From: Coriobacteriia bacterium | GTDB lineage: Bacteria > Actinomycetota > Coriobacteriia > Anaerosomatales > Anaerosomataceae | Direction of reading: 5' to 3' | NCBI GenBank assembly: GCA_016938395.1 | Contig: JAFGUS010000169.1 | Span: 1 to 21,262 of the forward strand | DNA length: 21,262 nucleotides | Shown here: one piece after another, positions 21,105 through 21,262 of the stretch | Numbering within the stretch: position 1 is the stretch's first letter | Layout of the letters: each line of letters opens with the position of its first letter | The notes under the pieces: generated by a model | What the model saw: only the letters and a program-made list of their open reading frames with translations | What the model was told of the DNA's origin: nothing | Database searches by the model: none | Translations under genes and position numbers: made by a program

Positions 21105-21262
21105 ATGGGTATCGCATCCGCCGAGAACCCTCTCATCACCCGCCGGCAGAGCCCGAGCGCCACCGGCCAGGTCCACTACTCACCTCTCTGGCAGCCCACG
21201 CGCGTCGAGGAGACGCGCGTGTGCCCGCACGTCCGCGCCCGCGGGCGCGGAGCCCCTACCAG
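21105..21262 (+). CDS. Possible partial ORF or structured leader at the window edge
   Basis: From ATG at 21105 the frame is open to the window end (52 codons) with high third-position GC, but the product (MGIASAENPLITRRQSP at the start, Arg-rich later) matches no family I know and there is no SD. It begins at the predicted transcription start, so it could be a leaderless gene cut by the window. Two perfect hairpins within it (21197-21221 and 21232-21251) suggest instead an untranslated leader or a small RNA. Confidence 0.25.
   Translation, partial: MGIASAENPLITRRQSPSATGQVHYSPLWQPTRVEETRVCPHVRARGRGAPT
21197..21251 (+). repeat. Two consecutive perfect GC-rich hairpins
   Basis: CACGCGCGTC (21197-21206) and GACGCGCGTG (21212-21221) form a perfect 10-bp stem with the loop GAGGA. 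Ten nucleotides later TCCGCGCCCGCGGGCGCGGA (21232-21251) is a perfect 20-nt palindrome. They lie about 95 nt after a candidate promoter, as in a structured leader RNA. Confidence 0.5.

Overview
The window is high-GC bacterial chromosome, densely coded on both strands and free of mobile elements or CRISPR arrays. Three things point to a Gram-positive actinobacterial lineage: the base composition, frequent GTG starts with strong Shine-Dalgarno (SD) sequences, and a secreted protein ending in three cell-wall-binding type 2 (CWB2) repeats. A heliorhodopsin and a monoheme cytochrome c suggest a free-living aquatic or sediment actinobacterium, perhaps near the deep-branching Coriobacteriia. That placement is inference.

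Left part (1-3328): tRNA-Phe(GAA) with its own promoter and terminator hairpin, then a compact minus-strand arsenic operon, arsR - acr3 - metallophosphoesterase, with one-nucleotide gaps between genes. Its promoter overlaps a perfect 8-6-8 inverted repeat that looks like the ArsR operator. A five-helix membrane protein of unknown role is divergent from it.

Polyphosphate and heliorhodopsin (3329-7310): ppk1 and ppk2 form a tight minus-strand pair. Divergent from ppk1, with its own promoter and a strong terminator, is a complete heliorhodopsin with the retinal lysine, the glutamate counterion and two Schiff-base-cavity histidines.

Surface-protein region (7337-12430): a membrane-anchored protein of unknown function is divergent from a 1152-residue secreted caspase-like protease. 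The protease has nine DxDxDGxxD calcium-loop-like repeats, three of them between the catalytic His and Cys, and a C-terminal CWB2 anchor. Two small genes follow it on the same strand, ending at a terminator.

Metabolic genes (12451-15974): an NAD(P)-dependent short-chain dehydrogenase, a DUF4345 membrane protein divergent from it, a YaiI/YqxD (DUF188) protein downstream of citrate synthase, and tRNA-Asp(GTC) with its own promoter and terminator.

B12/ABC operon (16148-18632): a stand-alone cobalamin-binding protein carrying the CarH-type W-x9-E-H photoreceptor signature, but no DNA-binding domain, is the first gene of an operon with a MacB/LolC-type permease and a LolD-type ATPase. This is the least expected arrangement in the window. 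With the heliorhodopsin it gives two candidate light-sensing proteins about 9 kb apart.

Right end (18744-21262): a minus-strand alpha/beta hydrolase - cytochrome c - DUF72 cluster, then a region with a plausible promoter, an ORF open to the window edge and two perfect GC-rich hairpins.
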